Source: Chromobacterium alticapitis (lineage in GTDB: Bacteria > Pseudomonadota > Gammaproteobacteria > Burkholderiales > Chromobacteriaceae). From it: DNA of 64,000 bases. The notes beneath the pieces were generated by a model. It searched no databases. It saw only the letters and a program-made list of their open reading frames with translations, and had not been told where the DNA came from. A program made the position numbers and the translations under genes. Below are positions 7,649-16,723 of the stretch, piece by piece. The DNA is taken from positions 1-64,000 of the forward strand of contig NZ_PQWB01000051.1 in the NCBI RefSeq assembly GCF_002924365.1, written 5' to 3'. Position 1 is the stretch's first letter. Every line of letters begins with the position of its first letter.

Positions 7649-9646
7649 TTACTGGCTCAGATCGACTTGGTAGTCGCCGGTGCCATCGCCCTTGTCGGCG
7701 CCTCCGCTGAGACCCTTGATGCCTGCCGCCTGCGCCAGCGGCAACTGATTGGCGATGCTGTTGAAACGCAGCGGCGCGGCCGTCTTCACCTTGACGAAGC
7801 TCCACGGACGCGTGGAGCCGTACTGGGCGAAACCAAGGTTGCCATTGGCCTTGATGTAGGCGATCAGCACATCGCGGTTGGCGTCCGGCGCCTGGATGAT
7901 GGTCTTGGTGCCGTCTATGCCGGGGAAGCTGCCGCCGCCGCTGGCGCGATAGTTATTGGTCGCCACCACGAACTGCTGGGCGGGATCAACCGGCGCGCCG
8001 TTATAGGTCAGATTGACGATGCGGTTATTTACAGGCTTGGTAACGTCGATCTGATATTGCACGCCGTACATCACATCGAAATTGAATACCTGATATTTGG
8101 AATTCAACAAGTCCTGCGTTGCAGTCGCCGTCGGATCGATAACGTTGAACATCCCTGCCGATTGTTCCAGCCAGTTCTTCAGGTCCGCGCCCGTTACCTT
8201 CACCGCCTGCACCGTGTTCGGGTACAGGTAAAGATCGGCCGCGTTGTTGATGGCGATGGCGCCCTTCTGCACATCGGTGTAGTCGCTGGCGCCGTTGCGA
8301 CCGGCCTTGAACGGCGCGGACACAGACAACACCGGCAAGGAGGCGTACTGCGGCAGGTTGGTCTGGATGTATTTCTTGACGTAGTCCTGCTGCGCCATAT
8401 TGACGATCTGCACCGCGCTGACGTCGCCCAACAGGGCGAAATAGGTGTTCATGCGGAAATCGGTGCTGCCTATCGGCGTCTTGACATAGTTGATGGTGCC
8501 CTGATGCTCTGCCGCCACCAGTTGGCCCACCTTCGCGTCCGCCGCCACGTACGAACCATCCGCGTTCTTGATCGAACGCGTTTCCACCGAAGTCTTGTCG
8601 TTCTGCACCACCCACTTGCCGCCGCTGAATTTCAGCGTCAGATGGATCAGGCCCAGGCGATTGCCCCAGTTGCCGCCCATCACCGTGGGCACGCCGTTGA
8701 CGAAACCCTTGGTATTGTCCACACCCTGCATATTATTGAACTGCGAGCTGGCGACGCCCGGATTCGGGAAGATATCGTGCGAGTGGCCGATCAGCAGCGC
8801 GTCTATGCCGGTCTTAGTCAAATGCCAGCTGCCGTTTTCCATGGTCGGGCTATAGGCGGACGGATCCAGGCCCCCGTGCGACAGCGCCACCACCAAATCG
8901 GCGCCCTGCTGACGCATTTGCGGGATATAGGTTTGCGCCGTTTCCTTCACGCCGGCCGTAATCACCTGGCCTTGCAGGTTCTTTTTGTCCCAATCCATGA
9001 TGGTGGGCGGCGTGAAACCGATCACGCCTATGCTCAACGGCACCTGAATCACCGTGCCATTCGGCGCGACGCCGCTGAAAGTGCGCTTCAGCATGGTGTA
9101 AGGCTGAAAAATCGGTTTGCCGTCGGCCAGATTATTGACGTTGGCCAACACCAGCGGATATGACGGCGCGCCGCAACCATTGGGCTTGCTGATATTGTTC
9201 AGCCGAAAATCGGTGTTGGTGACCTGGGACAAGAAAGGCAGGCCGTAATTGAATTCGTGGTTGCCTATGGTGCCGGCATCGTACTTCAGGTAATTCATCA
9301 CCTTGTGCACGGCCAAGGTATCGGCGCATTTCACTGGATTGACCGCCGCCTGATAATCGCCCAGCGCCGTGCCTTGAATCAGATCGCCGTCATCCAGCAG
9401 CAGATTATTGGGATACTGCGCGCGCGCCTGCTGAATCAGCGTAGCCGCCCGCTCCAAACCAAACGATGGATTGGCCGCCAGTTTGTAATAATCGTAGCTG
9501 AGTACGTTTTGATGGATATCGGTGGTTTCCAGCAGCGTCACATCGACCGTACTGCCTTCCGCCGGTTGGTTATTGGCGGTTGTAGAACAGCCCGACAACA
9601 AGACCAATGCAGCCAAGCCTGGCCAGGCTAAGTTTCTCATTTTCAT
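7649..9646 (-). CDS. cpdB: CpdB-like 2',3'-cyclic-nucleotide phosphodiesterase/3'-nucleotidase, lipoprotein form
   Basis: CpdB-type enzymes hydrolyse 2',3'-cyclic nucleotides and 3'-nucleotides in the periplasm, releasing nucleosides and phosphate. The 665 residues contain the calcineurin-like metal motifs TDIHQN, DDGDLIQGT, GNHEFNYG and LSHGGLD, then the 5'-nucleotidase C-terminal domain with ATNNYRASGGGSFPG. Instead of a plain Sec signal there is a lipobox LLSGC (Cys 20), so the enzyme is probably tethered to a membrane. ATG at 9646 has AAAGG seven bases upstream; a GTG one codon earlier is possible. Subfamily (CpdB or another UshA-like nucleotidase) is judged from motifs, so the symbol is tentative. 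Confidence 0.88.
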   Translation of the reverse strand: MKMRNLAWPGLAALVLLSGCSTTANNQPAEGSTVDVTLLETTDIHQNVLSYDYYKLAANPSFGLERAATLIQQARAQYPNNLLLDDGDLIQGTALGDYQAAVNPVKCADTLAVHKVMNYLKYDAGTIGNHEFNYGLPFLSQVTNTDFRLNNISKPNGCGAPSYPLVLANVNNLADGKPIFQPYTMLKRTFSGVAPNGTVIQVPLSIGVIGFTPPTIMDWDKKNLQGQVITAGVKETAQTYIPQMRQQGADLVVALSHGGLDPSAYSPTMENGSWHLTKTGIDALLIGHSHDIFPNPGVASSQFNNMQGVDNTKGFVNGVPTVMGGNWGNRLGLIHLTLKFSGGKWVVQNDKTSVETRSIKNADGSYVAADAKVGQLVAAEHQGTINYVKTPIGSTDFRMNTYFALLGDVSAVQIVNMAQQDYVKKYIQTNLPQYASLPVLSVSAPFKAGRNGASDYTDVQKGAIAINNAADLYLYPNTVQAVKVTGADLKNWLEQSAGMFNVIDPTATATQDLLNSKYQVFNFDVMYGVQYQIDVTKPVNNRIVNLTYNGAPVDPAQQFVVATNNYRASGGGSFPGIDGTKTIIQAPDANRDVLIAYIKANGNLGFAQYGSTRPWSFVKVKTAAPLRFNSIANQLPLAQAAGIKGLSGGADKGDGTGDYQVDLSQ

Positions 9647-9841
9647 CACAATGCCTTTCTTGTTTTAAGCGGGCTTTTTTTGCCCAACGGCATTGTATGC
9701 TTTATTTCAAGACAAATATTCGCAATCAAATGAACTTTGTGTTTCAGGACAAGAAAAAAATCAACTCAGCCCTTGAAGAAAACGATTGATCGACAATTAA
9801 AAACAACTTACTCGATAAATTATCAAATATCAGAAAATCAT

Positions 9842-9867
9842 AAAAAAAGCCGCTCCCATGAGCGGCT
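9842..9867 (-). terminator. rho-independent terminator of the pcnB-panD operon
   Basis: On the minus strand, AGCCGCTC (9867-9860), loop, GAGCGGCT (9855-9848) and seven T (to 9842). It lies 20 bp past the panD stop. Confidence 0.9.
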
Positions 9868-9887
9868 CGCGCAATGCCATGACAGGC

Positions 9888-10268
9888 TTACGCCGGCTGC
9901 GTCGGCGTGGCGCCTTTGACTTCGGTCAGCCGGTTGTCGCCGTCGACGAACACCAGCTTGGGCGAGTGGTTCTTCAGCTCCGCGTCTTCGTATTGGGCGA
10001 AGGAGGCGATGATCAGCAGATCGCCCGGCGCGGCGCGGCGCGCGGCGGAGCCGTTGACCGAGATCACGCCGGAGCCGCGTTCGGCCTTGATGGCGTAGGT
10101 GGCGAAGCGCTCGCCGTTGGTGACGTTCCAGATCTGCACTTCTTCGTATTCGAGGATGTCCGCCGCTTCCAGCAGGTTCTCGTCGATGGCGCAGGAGCCG
10201 ATGTAATGCAGCTCGGCATGCGTGGTGGTCACGCGATGGAGCTTGGACTTGAGCATATTGCGTTGCAT
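9888..10268 (-). CDS. panD: aspartate 1-decarboxylase
   Basis: PanD makes beta-alanine from L-aspartate for pantothenate and CoA synthesis. The 126-residue proenzyme cleaves itself between Gly24 and Ser25 to form its pyruvoyl cofactor; YIGSCAID holds that site exactly. Also conserved are [10 protein letters not shown] (with catalytic Lys9 and Arg/Tyr residues nearby) and [14 protein letters not shown]. It is the last gene of the panB-panC-panD series, 24 bp after panC, and is followed by a strong terminator. Confidence 0.98.
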   Translation of the reverse strand: MQRNMLKSKLHRVTTTHAELHYIGSCAIDENLLEAADILEYEEVQIWNVTNGERFATYAIKAERGSGVISVNGSAARRAAPGDLLIIASFAQYEDAELKNHSPKLVFVDGDNRLTEVKGATPTQPA

Positions 10269-10292
10269 GAAGCTTTTCCTTCTCGTCCCGGC

Positions 10293-11126
10293 TTAACGGA
10301 ACACTTCGATATTGTCGATCAGACGGGTCTTGCCCAAGCGCGCGGCAGCCAGGACCACCAGGCGCTTTTCGCCGGCGTGGGCGATTTCCAGCGTGTCGGC
10401 CTGGCGCACTTCCACATAGTCCACCACCCAGCCGGCGGCGGACAGGTCGTCGCGCGCGGATTGTTCCAGCGCCGCGTAGTCCTGGCTGCCGGCCAGCAAG
10501 CCGTCGCGAATCGCAGTCAGATTGCGATACAGCCTGGGCGCTTCGGCGCGCTCCTCGGCGGACAGGTAGCCGTTGCGCGAGGACAGCGCCAGGCCGTCGC
10601 CGGCGCGTCCAGTGTCCACCGGCACGATGGCGATGGGCGAGTTCAAGTCGTCCACCATGGCCTGGATCACATGCAGCTGCTGGTAGTCTTTCTTGCCGAA
10701 ACAGGCGACATCCGGCTGCACGATATTGAACAGCTTGGTCACCACGGTGGCCACGCCGCGGAAGTGGCCGGGGCGGAAGGCGCCGCACAGCTCGTTCTGG
10801 ATGTGCGGCGGCTCCACGTTGAAATCCTGCCTCACGCGCGGATACAGCTCGCGCTCGTCCGGGAAGAACAGCGCGTCCGCGCCGGCTGTGCGCAGCTTGT
10901 CGCAATCGGACTCGAATGTGCGCGGATAGGCGTCGAAGTCTTCGCCCTGGCCGAATTGCAGCCGGTTGACGAAGATGCTGACGACGACCTTGTCCGCTTG
11001 TTCGCGGGCGGCCTTGACCAGGGCCAGATGCCCCTCGTGCAGATTGCCCATGGTGGGCACGAATGCCAGCTTGCCGGCTTGCTTGCGCCAGGCCCGCATA
11101 GCGGCCACGCTACGGATGATTTCCAT
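10293..11126 (-). CDS. panC: pantothenate synthetase (pantoate-beta-alanine ligase)
   Basis: PanC joins pantoate and beta-alanine with ATP, through a pantoyl-adenylate, to give pantothenate. The 277 residues are normal. [15 protein letters not shown] carries the nucleotidyltransferase HIGH-type motif (HEGH). [19 protein letters not shown] binds substrate, FGKKDYQQL and [11 protein letters not shown] (KMSKS-like) follow. One substitution stands out: most PanC have FVNPxQF, here it is FVNRLQF. The gene starts 19 bp after the panB stop and sits between its pathway partners. Confidence 0.98.
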   Translation of the reverse strand: MEIIRSVAAMRAWRKQAGKLAFVPTMGNLHEGHLALVKAAREQADKVVVSIFVNRLQFGQGEDFDAYPRTFESDCDKLRTAGADALFFPDERELYPRVRQDFNVEPPHIQNELCGAFRPGHFRGVATVVTKLFNIVQPDVACFGKKDYQQLHVIQAMVDDLNSPIAIVPVDTGRAGDGLALSSRNGYLSAEERAEAPRLYRNLTAIRDGLLAGSQDYAALEQSARDDLSAAGWVVDYVEVRQADTLEIAHAGEKRLVVLAAARLGKTRLIDNIEVFR

Positions 11127-11145
11127 CGCTTGCAGTCTCCCGGGC

Positions 11146-11934
11146 TTAGTAAGTGTGTTCCGCGGTCGGGAAGGTCTTGTCCTTCACCGCCTGGATATAG
11201 GCCTGGACAGCGCCCTGGATGCTGCCCGCCTCGTCCATGAAGTTCTTGACGAACTTGGCCTTTTTGCCCGGATACACGCCCAACATGTCTTGCAACACCA
11301 ATACCTGGCCGGAGGTGTCCGCGCCCGCGCCTATGCCGATGGTCGGCGTATCGATGGTTTCCGTGATTTCCTTGGCCAGCGCCGCCGGCACGCATTCCAT
11401 CACAATCAGGCTGGCGCCGGCCTCGGACAGCGCCTTGGCGTCATTCATGACGCGTTGCGCGTCGTCGCCGCGGCCTTGCACGCGATAGCCGCCAAAAGCG
11501 TTGACGAACTGCGGCGTCAGCCCGATATGCGAACACACCGGAATGCCGCGCTCCACCAGGAAGCGTGTGGTCTCGGCCATATAGGCGCCGCCCTCCAGCT
11601 TCACCATGTGGGCGCCGGCCTGCAACAGGCGGGCGGCATGGGCGAAGGCCTGCTGCGGCGTTTCCTGATAGGCGCCGAAAGTCATGTCGCCCAGGATCAG
11701 CGCGTTCTTGGAGCCGCGCGCCACGCAGCGGATGTGGTAAAGCATGTCCGCTTCGCTGACCGGCAGCGTGGAGTCCACGCCCTGCATCACCGGGCCCAAG
11801 GAGTCGCCGACCAGCAGGATTTCCACGCCGGCCTCGTCCAGCAAACTGGCGAAGCTGGCGTCGTAACAGGTCAGCATGGTGATCTTCTGGCCTTCCGCGG
11901 CCAACTTGTGCAGGGTATTGACGGTTATTTTCAT
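11146..11934 (-). CDS. panB: 3-methyl-2-oxobutanoate hydroxymethyltransferase
   Basis: PanB transfers a one-carbon unit from methylene-tetrahydrofolate to alpha-ketoisovalerate, giving ketopantoate. The 262 residues contain [24 protein letters not shown] (metal and substrate site), MVKLEGG with its catalytic-site Lys, and [21 protein letters not shown]. The family (beta/alpha)8 barrel is complete. It follows the deoxynucleoside kinase gene by 50 bp and precedes panC by 19 bp. The ketopantoate reductase gene panE is not in the window. Confidence 0.98.
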   Translation of the reverse strand: MKITVNTLHKLAAEGQKITMLTCYDASFASLLDEAGVEILLVGDSLGPVMQGVDSTLPVSEADMLYHIRCVARGSKNALILGDMTFGAYQETPQQAFAHAARLLQAGAHMVKLEGGAYMAETTRFLVERGIPVCSHIGLTPQFVNAFGGYRVQGRGDDAQRVMNDAKALSEAGASLIVMECVPAALAKEITETIDTPTIGIGAGADTSGQVLVLQDMLGVYPGKKAKFVKNFMDEAGSIQGAVQAYIQAVKDKTFPTAEHTY

Positions 11935-11984
11935 ATCTCGACTTCCTCGTGTTCCATCTACGGCGCCACGCGGAGAACTCCGTA

Positions 11985-12620
11985 TCAGGCGCTCTTGTTG
12001 AAATAACTGCGTTGACCGCGCATTTCCGCGATGCAGCGGATCAATAACTCGAAGTCCTCGTCGCCGTCCACCAGATTCAAGTGGTCGGTGTTGACTATCA
12101 GCAACGGCGCGGCCTCGTACTGATGGAAAAATTCGCTGTATGCGGCGTGGACGCGCTTGAGATAGCCCTCGGGAAAGTTCACCTCGTAATCGATGGCGCG
12201 CGCCGCCACCCGCTGCAGCAGAATATCCTCAGACGCCTGCAGATAGATCACCAGATCCGGCACCGGGTATTCCGGCAGCGCCAGCCGGGCCAGGCGGCGG
12301 TACAGCGCCAGCTCGTGCTCGTCCAGATTCATCCGCGCGAACAGCTCATCCTTCTCGAACAGGAAGTCCGACACCAGCGGCGCAGCCATCAAGTCGCCCT
12401 GCAGCATATCGCGGGCGATGTCCGCGCGCTGCGTCAGGAAGCTGAGCTGGGTGGACAGCGCGTGCGCCGGCATATTGCGGTAGAAGCGCGGCAAGAACGG
12501 ATTGGCGGCCGGGTCTTCCGCCTTCAGCTGCACGCCCCAGTAGGCAGACAGCCGCTGGGCCAGGGAAGATTTGCCGGAGCCTATCGGCCCCTCTACCGCC
12601 ACATATCGCAGTTGACTCAT
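11985..12620 (-). CDS. deoxynucleoside kinase family protein
   Basis: The 211 residues carry the P-loop [16 protein letters not shown] at about 9-24, FLTQRADIA in the middle, and [21 protein letters not shown] with the lid region near residues 126-147. This is the deoxyadenosine/deoxyguanosine kinase-like family, which phosphorylates deoxynucleosides for salvage. Specificity cannot be read from the sequence. The gene lies directly between folK and panB; in Neisseriales and relatives this kinase is a regular member of the folK-pan operon, by my recollection. Spacing to folK is 23 bp. Confidence 0.9.
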   Translation of the reverse strand: MSQLRYVAVEGPIGSGKSSLAQRLSAYWGVQLKAEDPAANPFLPRFYRNMPAHALSTQLSFLTQRADIARDMLQGDLMAAPLVSDFLFEKDELFARMNLDEHELALYRRLARLALPEYPVPDLVIYLQASEDILLQRVAARAIDYEVNFPEGYLKRVHAAYSEFFHQYEAAPLLIVNTDHLNLVDGDEDFELLIRCIAEMRGQRSYFNKSA

Positions 12621-12643
12621 ATTGCTCCAGTTCCGGCGCGGAC

Positions 12644-13132
12644 TCAGCGGGCCGCGTCCAGCTTTTCTATGCCGTCGCAGGCCAGCGCGGCAGCCAGCGC
12701 CGCCACGTCTCCTACGCCTGGCAGCGTCTTGCCGCCGGCGATCTCAGCCAGCGGCACCATGACGAAAGCGCGATCGCGCATGCGCGGATGCGGCAGGATC
12801 AGCTCCGGCCCATCCGATATGACGCCATCGTAATACAAAAGGTCAAGATCTAGAACCCTGGGCGCGTTGCGGAAACTGCGCTCGCGGCCAAAGCGTTGTT
12901 CTATGGCGAATAGCTCGGCCAGCAGTTCCGCCGGCGGCAGCGCGGTATCCAGCGCCGCCACGGCGTTGATGAAATCGGGCTGATCGGCATAGCCGACCGG
13001 CGCGGTGCGGTAGAGCGAGGAGTGGCGAAGCAGCGCGCTGCCGGGCAAATGGCCGAGGGCCGCGAGCGCGGCCCTCACCTGCTGGTCCGGCTGCTCCAGA
13101 TTGCTGCCCAGAGCCACATAGGCCAGCGTCAC
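12644..13132 (-). CDS. folK: HPPK (6-hydroxymethyl-dihydropterin pyrophosphokinase)
   Basis: FolK transfers pyrophosphate from ATP to 6-hydroxymethyl-7,8-dihydropterin, the step before dihydropteroate synthase in folate synthesis. The 162 residues contain VALGSNLEQP near the start, RTAPVGYADQPDFINAV, and the signature RNAPRVLDLDLLYYDG followed by LPHPRMRDRAFVMVPL. The start is GTG at 13132, which overlaps the pcnB TGA as GTGA, so the two are translationally coupled. No ATG fits before the conserved TLAYVALGSN. Confidence 0.96.
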   Translation of the reverse strand: MTLAYVALGSNLEQPDQQVRAALAALGHLPGSALLRHSSLYRTAPVGYADQPDFINAVAALDTALPPAELLAELFAIEQRFGRERSFRNAPRVLDLDLLYYDGVISDGPELILPHPRMRDRAFVMVPLAEIAGGKTLPGVGDVAALAAALACDGIEKLDAAR

Positions 13133-14484
13133 TCGGCGCTCTCCCCGCCGCCGCCCTCGGGCTTGCGGCGTCCGCCGCTGCGGCGGCGGCGGCGCTTCTT
13201 GGCCGGTTCCTCGGCGCCGCCTTCCTTGGCTTCGGCGATCAGGCGCTCGCAGCCGGCGCCGTCGGCGCGCTGGAATTCCTCCCACCAGCTCACCAGCTCA
13301 CGCGGCACTTCGCCGGCCTCGCTACGCAAGGCCAGGAAATCATAGGCGGCGCGGAAACGCGGCTGCTCCAGGAAACGATACGGGCGCGCTCCGGTGCGGT
13401 TGTCGAACCGCGCCTGCAAAGTCCAGATTTCACGCATGGTCACGCTGAAGCGGCGCGGAATGGCCAAATCATTCTCTTGCTCGGACTCGACATCGTCGAT
13501 GGCGGCCATCAGCGCCGGCAGGCTCTTTTCGCCCTCGGCGACGCGGCGTTGCCAGCCCTGGTTCACCTGGCGCCACAGCAAGGTAGCCAGCAGAAAGCCG
13601 ACGGAAATCGGCTTGTCCGCGCGCAGGCGGGCGTCGGTGCTCTCCAGGCTCAGCCGCAGGAAGGCGTCATCGCCCTTGTCGTCCATCACCGCGTCCAACA
13701 GCGGGAACACGCCCCGCGCCAGCCCCTCGTCGCGCAGCTTTTTCAAGCAGGCGTAGGCCTGGCCGGACATCAGGAGCTTCAGCATCTCGTCGAACAGACG
13801 CGCCCCCGGCTCTTTCTTCAACAGATGCGCGTGGGCGCGGATGGGCTTCTTGGTGTCTTCATCGATCTCGAAGCCCAGCTTGGCCGCCAGACGCACCGCG
13901 CGCAGCATGCGCACCGGGTCTTCCTGATAGCGGCGGGCCGGCTGGCCTATCATCACCAGCTTCTTCGCGTGCAGGTCCTTGACGCCGTGGTGGTAGTCGA
14001 TGACGGTTTCGTCGGACGGATCGTAGAACAGCGCGTTGACGGTGAAATCTCGGCGGTGCGCGTCTTCTTCCTGGCTGCCGAAGCTGTTGTCGGCCATGAT
14101 GCGGCCGGTTTCATTGGTATCGTCCACGCTGCCGCCGCGGAAGGTGGTCACCTCTATGGTTTCCGGGCCCATCATCACGTGCACGATGCGGAAACGGCGG
14201 CCGATGATGCGGGAGCGGCGGAACAGGTGATGCACCTGCTCCGGCGTGGCATTGGTGGCCACGTCGAAATCCTTGGGCGACACGCCCAGCATCAGGTCGC
14301 GCACGGCGCCGCCCACCACGTAGGCGGCGTAGCCGGCTTCCTGCAGGCGGCTGGTCACGCGCACGGCGGCGTGGCTCAGCTGGTCGCGGCGGATGCCGTG
14401 CTGCGGCAGCGGATAGACGCGCGGCTTGCCGCGGCGCTTGCCCATGGGCAGTTCCAGAACTTTACGGATTAGCTTGCGGATCAT
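13129..14484 (-). CDS. pcnB: poly(A) polymerase I
   Basis: PcnB adds 3' poly(A) tails to RNAs and so marks them for exonuclease decay. The 451-residue protein has the class II nucleotidyltransferase head: AYVVGGAVRDLMLGVSPKDFDVATNA at about residues 53-78 holds the GG loop and the DxD carboxylates. RRDFTVNALFYDP and the RNA-binding domain with EDPVRMLRAVRLAAKLGF follow, and the C-terminus is a long Arg/Lys-rich tail ending in a Gly stretch. It is the first gene of the pcnB-folK-dNK-panBCD operon. ATG at 14484; a later ATG (MGKRRGKP) is also possible. Confidence 0.95.
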   Translation of the reverse strand: MIRKLIRKVLELPMGKRRGKPRVYPLPQHGIRRDQLSHAAVRVTSRLQEAGYAAYVVGGAVRDLMLGVSPKDFDVATNATPEQVHHLFRRSRIIGRRFRIVHVMMGPETIEVTTFRGGSVDDTNETGRIMADNSFGSQEEDAHRRDFTVNALFYDPSDETVIDYHHGVKDLHAKKLVMIGQPARRYQEDPVRMLRAVRLAAKLGFEIDEDTKKPIRAHAHLLKKEPGARLFDEMLKLLMSGQAYACLKKLRDEGLARGVFPLLDAVMDDKGDDAFLRLSLESTDARLRADKPISVGFLLATLLWRQVNQGWQRRVAEGEKSLPALMAAIDDVESEQENDLAIPRRFSVTMREIWTLQARFDNRTGARPYRFLEQPRFRAAYDFLALRSEAGEVPRELVSWWEEFQRADGAGCERLIAEAKEGGAEEPAKKRRRRRSGGRRKPEGGGGESAE

Positions 14485-14633
14485 GTGGTGGAAGATTGTG
14501 ACTTGGAATGCGGGATTCGCAAGATTAGGGAATCAAGGTCGCGATTATAGCCCGAATCTTTACGGAAAATACACATCGAGGCCTCCCGCTTTCGAAACTA
14601 GTTTCAAGATGGACTGTCCCGGTAACCATAGCA

Positions 14634-15539
14634 TTATGGCTCAGCCAGATAGCTCGCCAGACAGCTTTGCAAATGTTCTCGCAGCGCGGCCACCGCCGGC
14701 GACAGCATCAGCCGGTGCGGCGTCACCAGATAGAGCGGCGCAGCCTCCGTCTCATACCCCTCCAGCAGGGGCTGCAGCCGGCCGCCGCGCAAATCGGCCA
14801 GCACGTCCAGCCGCGACTTGTAGGCGATGCCTCTTCCCTCCAGCGCCCAGCGTCGCACGATCTCGCCGTCGTCGCTCATCCAGCGCCCGGCCACCGCCAC
14901 CGCCAGCCGCTCGCCGCCGCGCGCGAAGCTCCAGCGCTCATGCACCGCCTCGCCCAACACCAGCCGCAAGCACTCGCGGCCGCGCAGTCCCTGCGGCGCA
15001 TCCAGCGCGCCATGGCGGGCCAGGTAATCCGGCGCGGCGCACAGCACGCGCCGGTTGTCCGGCGCCAGCGGCAGCGCCACCAGGCTGGAGTCCTCCGGCA
15101 CGCCGTAACGCAACGCCACGTCCACCGGCTGGCGGTATAGATCCGCCACCCGGTCGCTGACGCGCAGTTGCAGGCTTAGCCCCGGGTGACGCGCCAGGAA
15201 GTCGTCCAGCCAAGGCCGGAGCGCATTGCGCCCCAGATCCGAGGGCATGGACAAGGACAGGCTGCCCGACAGCGCCTGCCTGTCCTGCGCCAGCGCCTGA
15301 CCGCCGGCCTGCACCGCGCTCAGCGCCGTCCGGGCATGTTCAAGGTAGCGCTCGCCGGCCAGCGTCAGCCGCAAGCTGCGGGTGGAGCGCGCCAGCAGTT
15401 GCGCGCCCACTTCAGCCTCCAGCCGCTTCAGCGCGGCGCTGGCCACTGCCGGACTCAAATCCAGCTGCCGCGCCGCCGCCGACAGGCTGCCTAGGTCCGC
15501 TGCGCGGATGAACACCTGCAAATCGTCCAATCTGACCAT
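14634..15539 (-). CDS. LysR-family transcriptional regulator
   Basis: The 301-residue protein has a winged helix-turn-helix at about residues 1-60 (LDDLQVFIRAADLGSLSAAARQLDLSPAV...), a linker helix and a LysR substrate-binding domain from about 90 to the end. It belongs to the AaeR/DmlR-like group by feel. The start is ATG at 15539; a TTG three codons earlier is poorer. It is divergent from the oxidoreductase gene at 15649, with a 109-bp shared region carrying an AT-rich near-palindrome, which suggests that it controls that gene. Confidence 0.92.
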   Translation of the reverse strand: MVRLDDLQVFIRAADLGSLSAAARQLDLSPAVASAALKRLEAEVGAQLLARSTRSLRLTLAGERYLEHARTALSAVQAGGQALAQDRQALSGSLSLSMPSDLGRNALRPWLDDFLARHPGLSLQLRVSDRVADLYRQPVDVALRYGVPEDSSLVALPLAPDNRRVLCAAPDYLARHGALDAPQGLRGRECLRLVLGEAVHERWSFARGGERLAVAVAGRWMSDDGEIVRRWALEGRGIAYKSRLDVLADLRGGRLQPLLEGYETEAAPLYLVTPHRLMLSPAVAALREHLQSCLASYLAEP

Positions 15540-15544
15540 TTTTA

Positions 15545-15559
15545 TCAAAAATTTTTTGA
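15545..15559. promoter_or_regulatory. possible LysR operator (AT palindrome)
   Basis: TCAAAAATTTTTTGA is a near-perfect palindrome only a few bases before the LysR start codon, within the LysR/oxidoreductase divergent region. LysR regulators usually bind a T-N11-A inverted repeat at such positions. The site is a candidate by symmetry and location only. Confidence 0.35.
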
Positions 15560-15648
15560 AACTGATTCCGATTTTAGCTGGATTTTAAGAAATTGAAATC
15601 GCCCTACCATGCAGCCATCGATCACCCCAGCAGCAAAGGACACTGCAA

Positions 15649-16662
15649 ATGAAAGCCGTCGCTTACTACCAAAGCCTGCCCATCTCCCACCCGGAAGCGT
15701 TGCTGGATATCCAGCTGCCCGAACCCGCCATCGGCGAGCATGACCTGCTGGTCGAAGTGAAAGCCATCTCCGTCAACCCGGTGGATGTGAAAGTCCGCGC
15801 CAATATGGCGCCGGAGGCCGGCCAGGCCCGCGTGCTGGGCTGGGATGCCGCCGGCGTCGTGCGCGCCGTGGGCGCCAAAGTCAGCCTATTCCAGCCGGGC
15901 GACCGCGTCTGGTACGCCGGCGCCCTGCAACGCCCCGGCGCCAACAGCGAGCTGCACGCGGTGGATGAGCGCATCGTCGGCCGCATGCCGGACAGCCTGG
16001 ATTTCGAAACCGCCGCAGCCCTGCCCTTGACCGCCATCACCGCCTGGGAGCTGCTGTTCGACCGTCTGCAAGTGCTGGCCAACCGCCAGCCCGCCGGCAA
16101 GAAGCTGCTGGTGGTCGGCGCCGCCGGCGGCGTCGGCTCCATCCTGGTGCAGCTGGCGCGCAGGCTCACCGGCCTCACCGTGATCGGCACCGCCTCGCGG
16201 CCGGAAACCCAGGCCTGGGTGGCGGAACTGGGCGCGCACCACGTGATCGACCATCGCCAGCCGCTGAGCCGGGAGCTGAAGCGCATCGGCATCGAACACG
16301 TGGATTACGTCGCCAGCCTGAACCAGACCGACCAGCACTTCGCCGAAATCGTCGAGGCGCTGGCGCCGCAAGGCAAGCTCGCCTTGATCGACGACCCGGC
16401 CGCGCTGGATATTTCCCAGCTCAAGCGCAAGAGCCTTTCTCTGCACTGGGAGTTCATGTACACGCGCTCCATGTTCGCTACCGACGACCAGATCGAGCAG
16501 CACAAACTGCTGACCGAGCTCGCGCGGCTGGTGGACGCCGGCATCGTCAAGAGCACAGCGGCCGAGCGCTTCGGCGCGATCAACGCCGCCAACCTCAAGC
16601 GCGCCCACGCTTTGCTGGAGAGCAACGCCGCCAAGGGCAAGATCGTGCTGTCCGGTTTCTAA
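15649..16662 (+). CDS. zinc-type alcohol dehydrogenase family / quinone oxidoreductase-like protein
   Basis: The 337-residue MDR-family NADPH oxidoreductase has a GroES-like N-terminal domain (about 25-115, with ISVNPVDVKVR and GWDAAGVVRAVG) and a Rossmann domain with VVGAAGGVGSILVQLARR at about 153-170. The structural-zinc cysteines of classical alcohol dehydrogenases are absent, so it is more like QOR enzymes that reduce quinones or enones. Substrate unknown. AAAGGA lies upstream of ATG 15649. It is divergent from the LysR gene, the usual setting for a regulated detoxification reductase. Confidence 0.92.
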   Translation: MKAVAYYQSLPISHPEALLDIQLPEPAIGEHDLLVEVKAISVNPVDVKVRANMAPEAGQARVLGWDAAGVVRAVGAKVSLFQPGDRVWYAGALQRPGANSELHAVDERIVGRMPDSLDFETAAALPLTAITAWELLFDRLQVLANRQPAGKKLLVVGAAGGVGSILVQLARRLTGLTVIGTASRPETQAWVAELGAHHVIDHRQPLSRELKRIGIEHVDYVASLNQTDQHFAEIVEALAPQGKLALIDDPAALDISQLKRKSLSLHWEFMYTRSMFATDDQIEQHKLLTELARLVDAGIVKSTAAERFGAINAANLKRAHALLESNAAKGKIVLSGF

Positions 16663-16683
16663 GCCCATCTCATCGACGCCATC

Positions 16684-16704
16684 GGCCGCTTAGCGCGGCC
16701 TTTT
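16684..16704 (+). terminator. probable terminator after the oxidoreductase gene
   Basis: GGCCGC (16684-16689), a 5-nt loop and GCGGCC (16695-16700), followed by TTTT. It is short but well placed 22 bp after the stop and before the next gene's ribosome site. Confidence 0.55.
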
Positions 16705-16723
16705 CATCGAACAGGAAGAAAGC

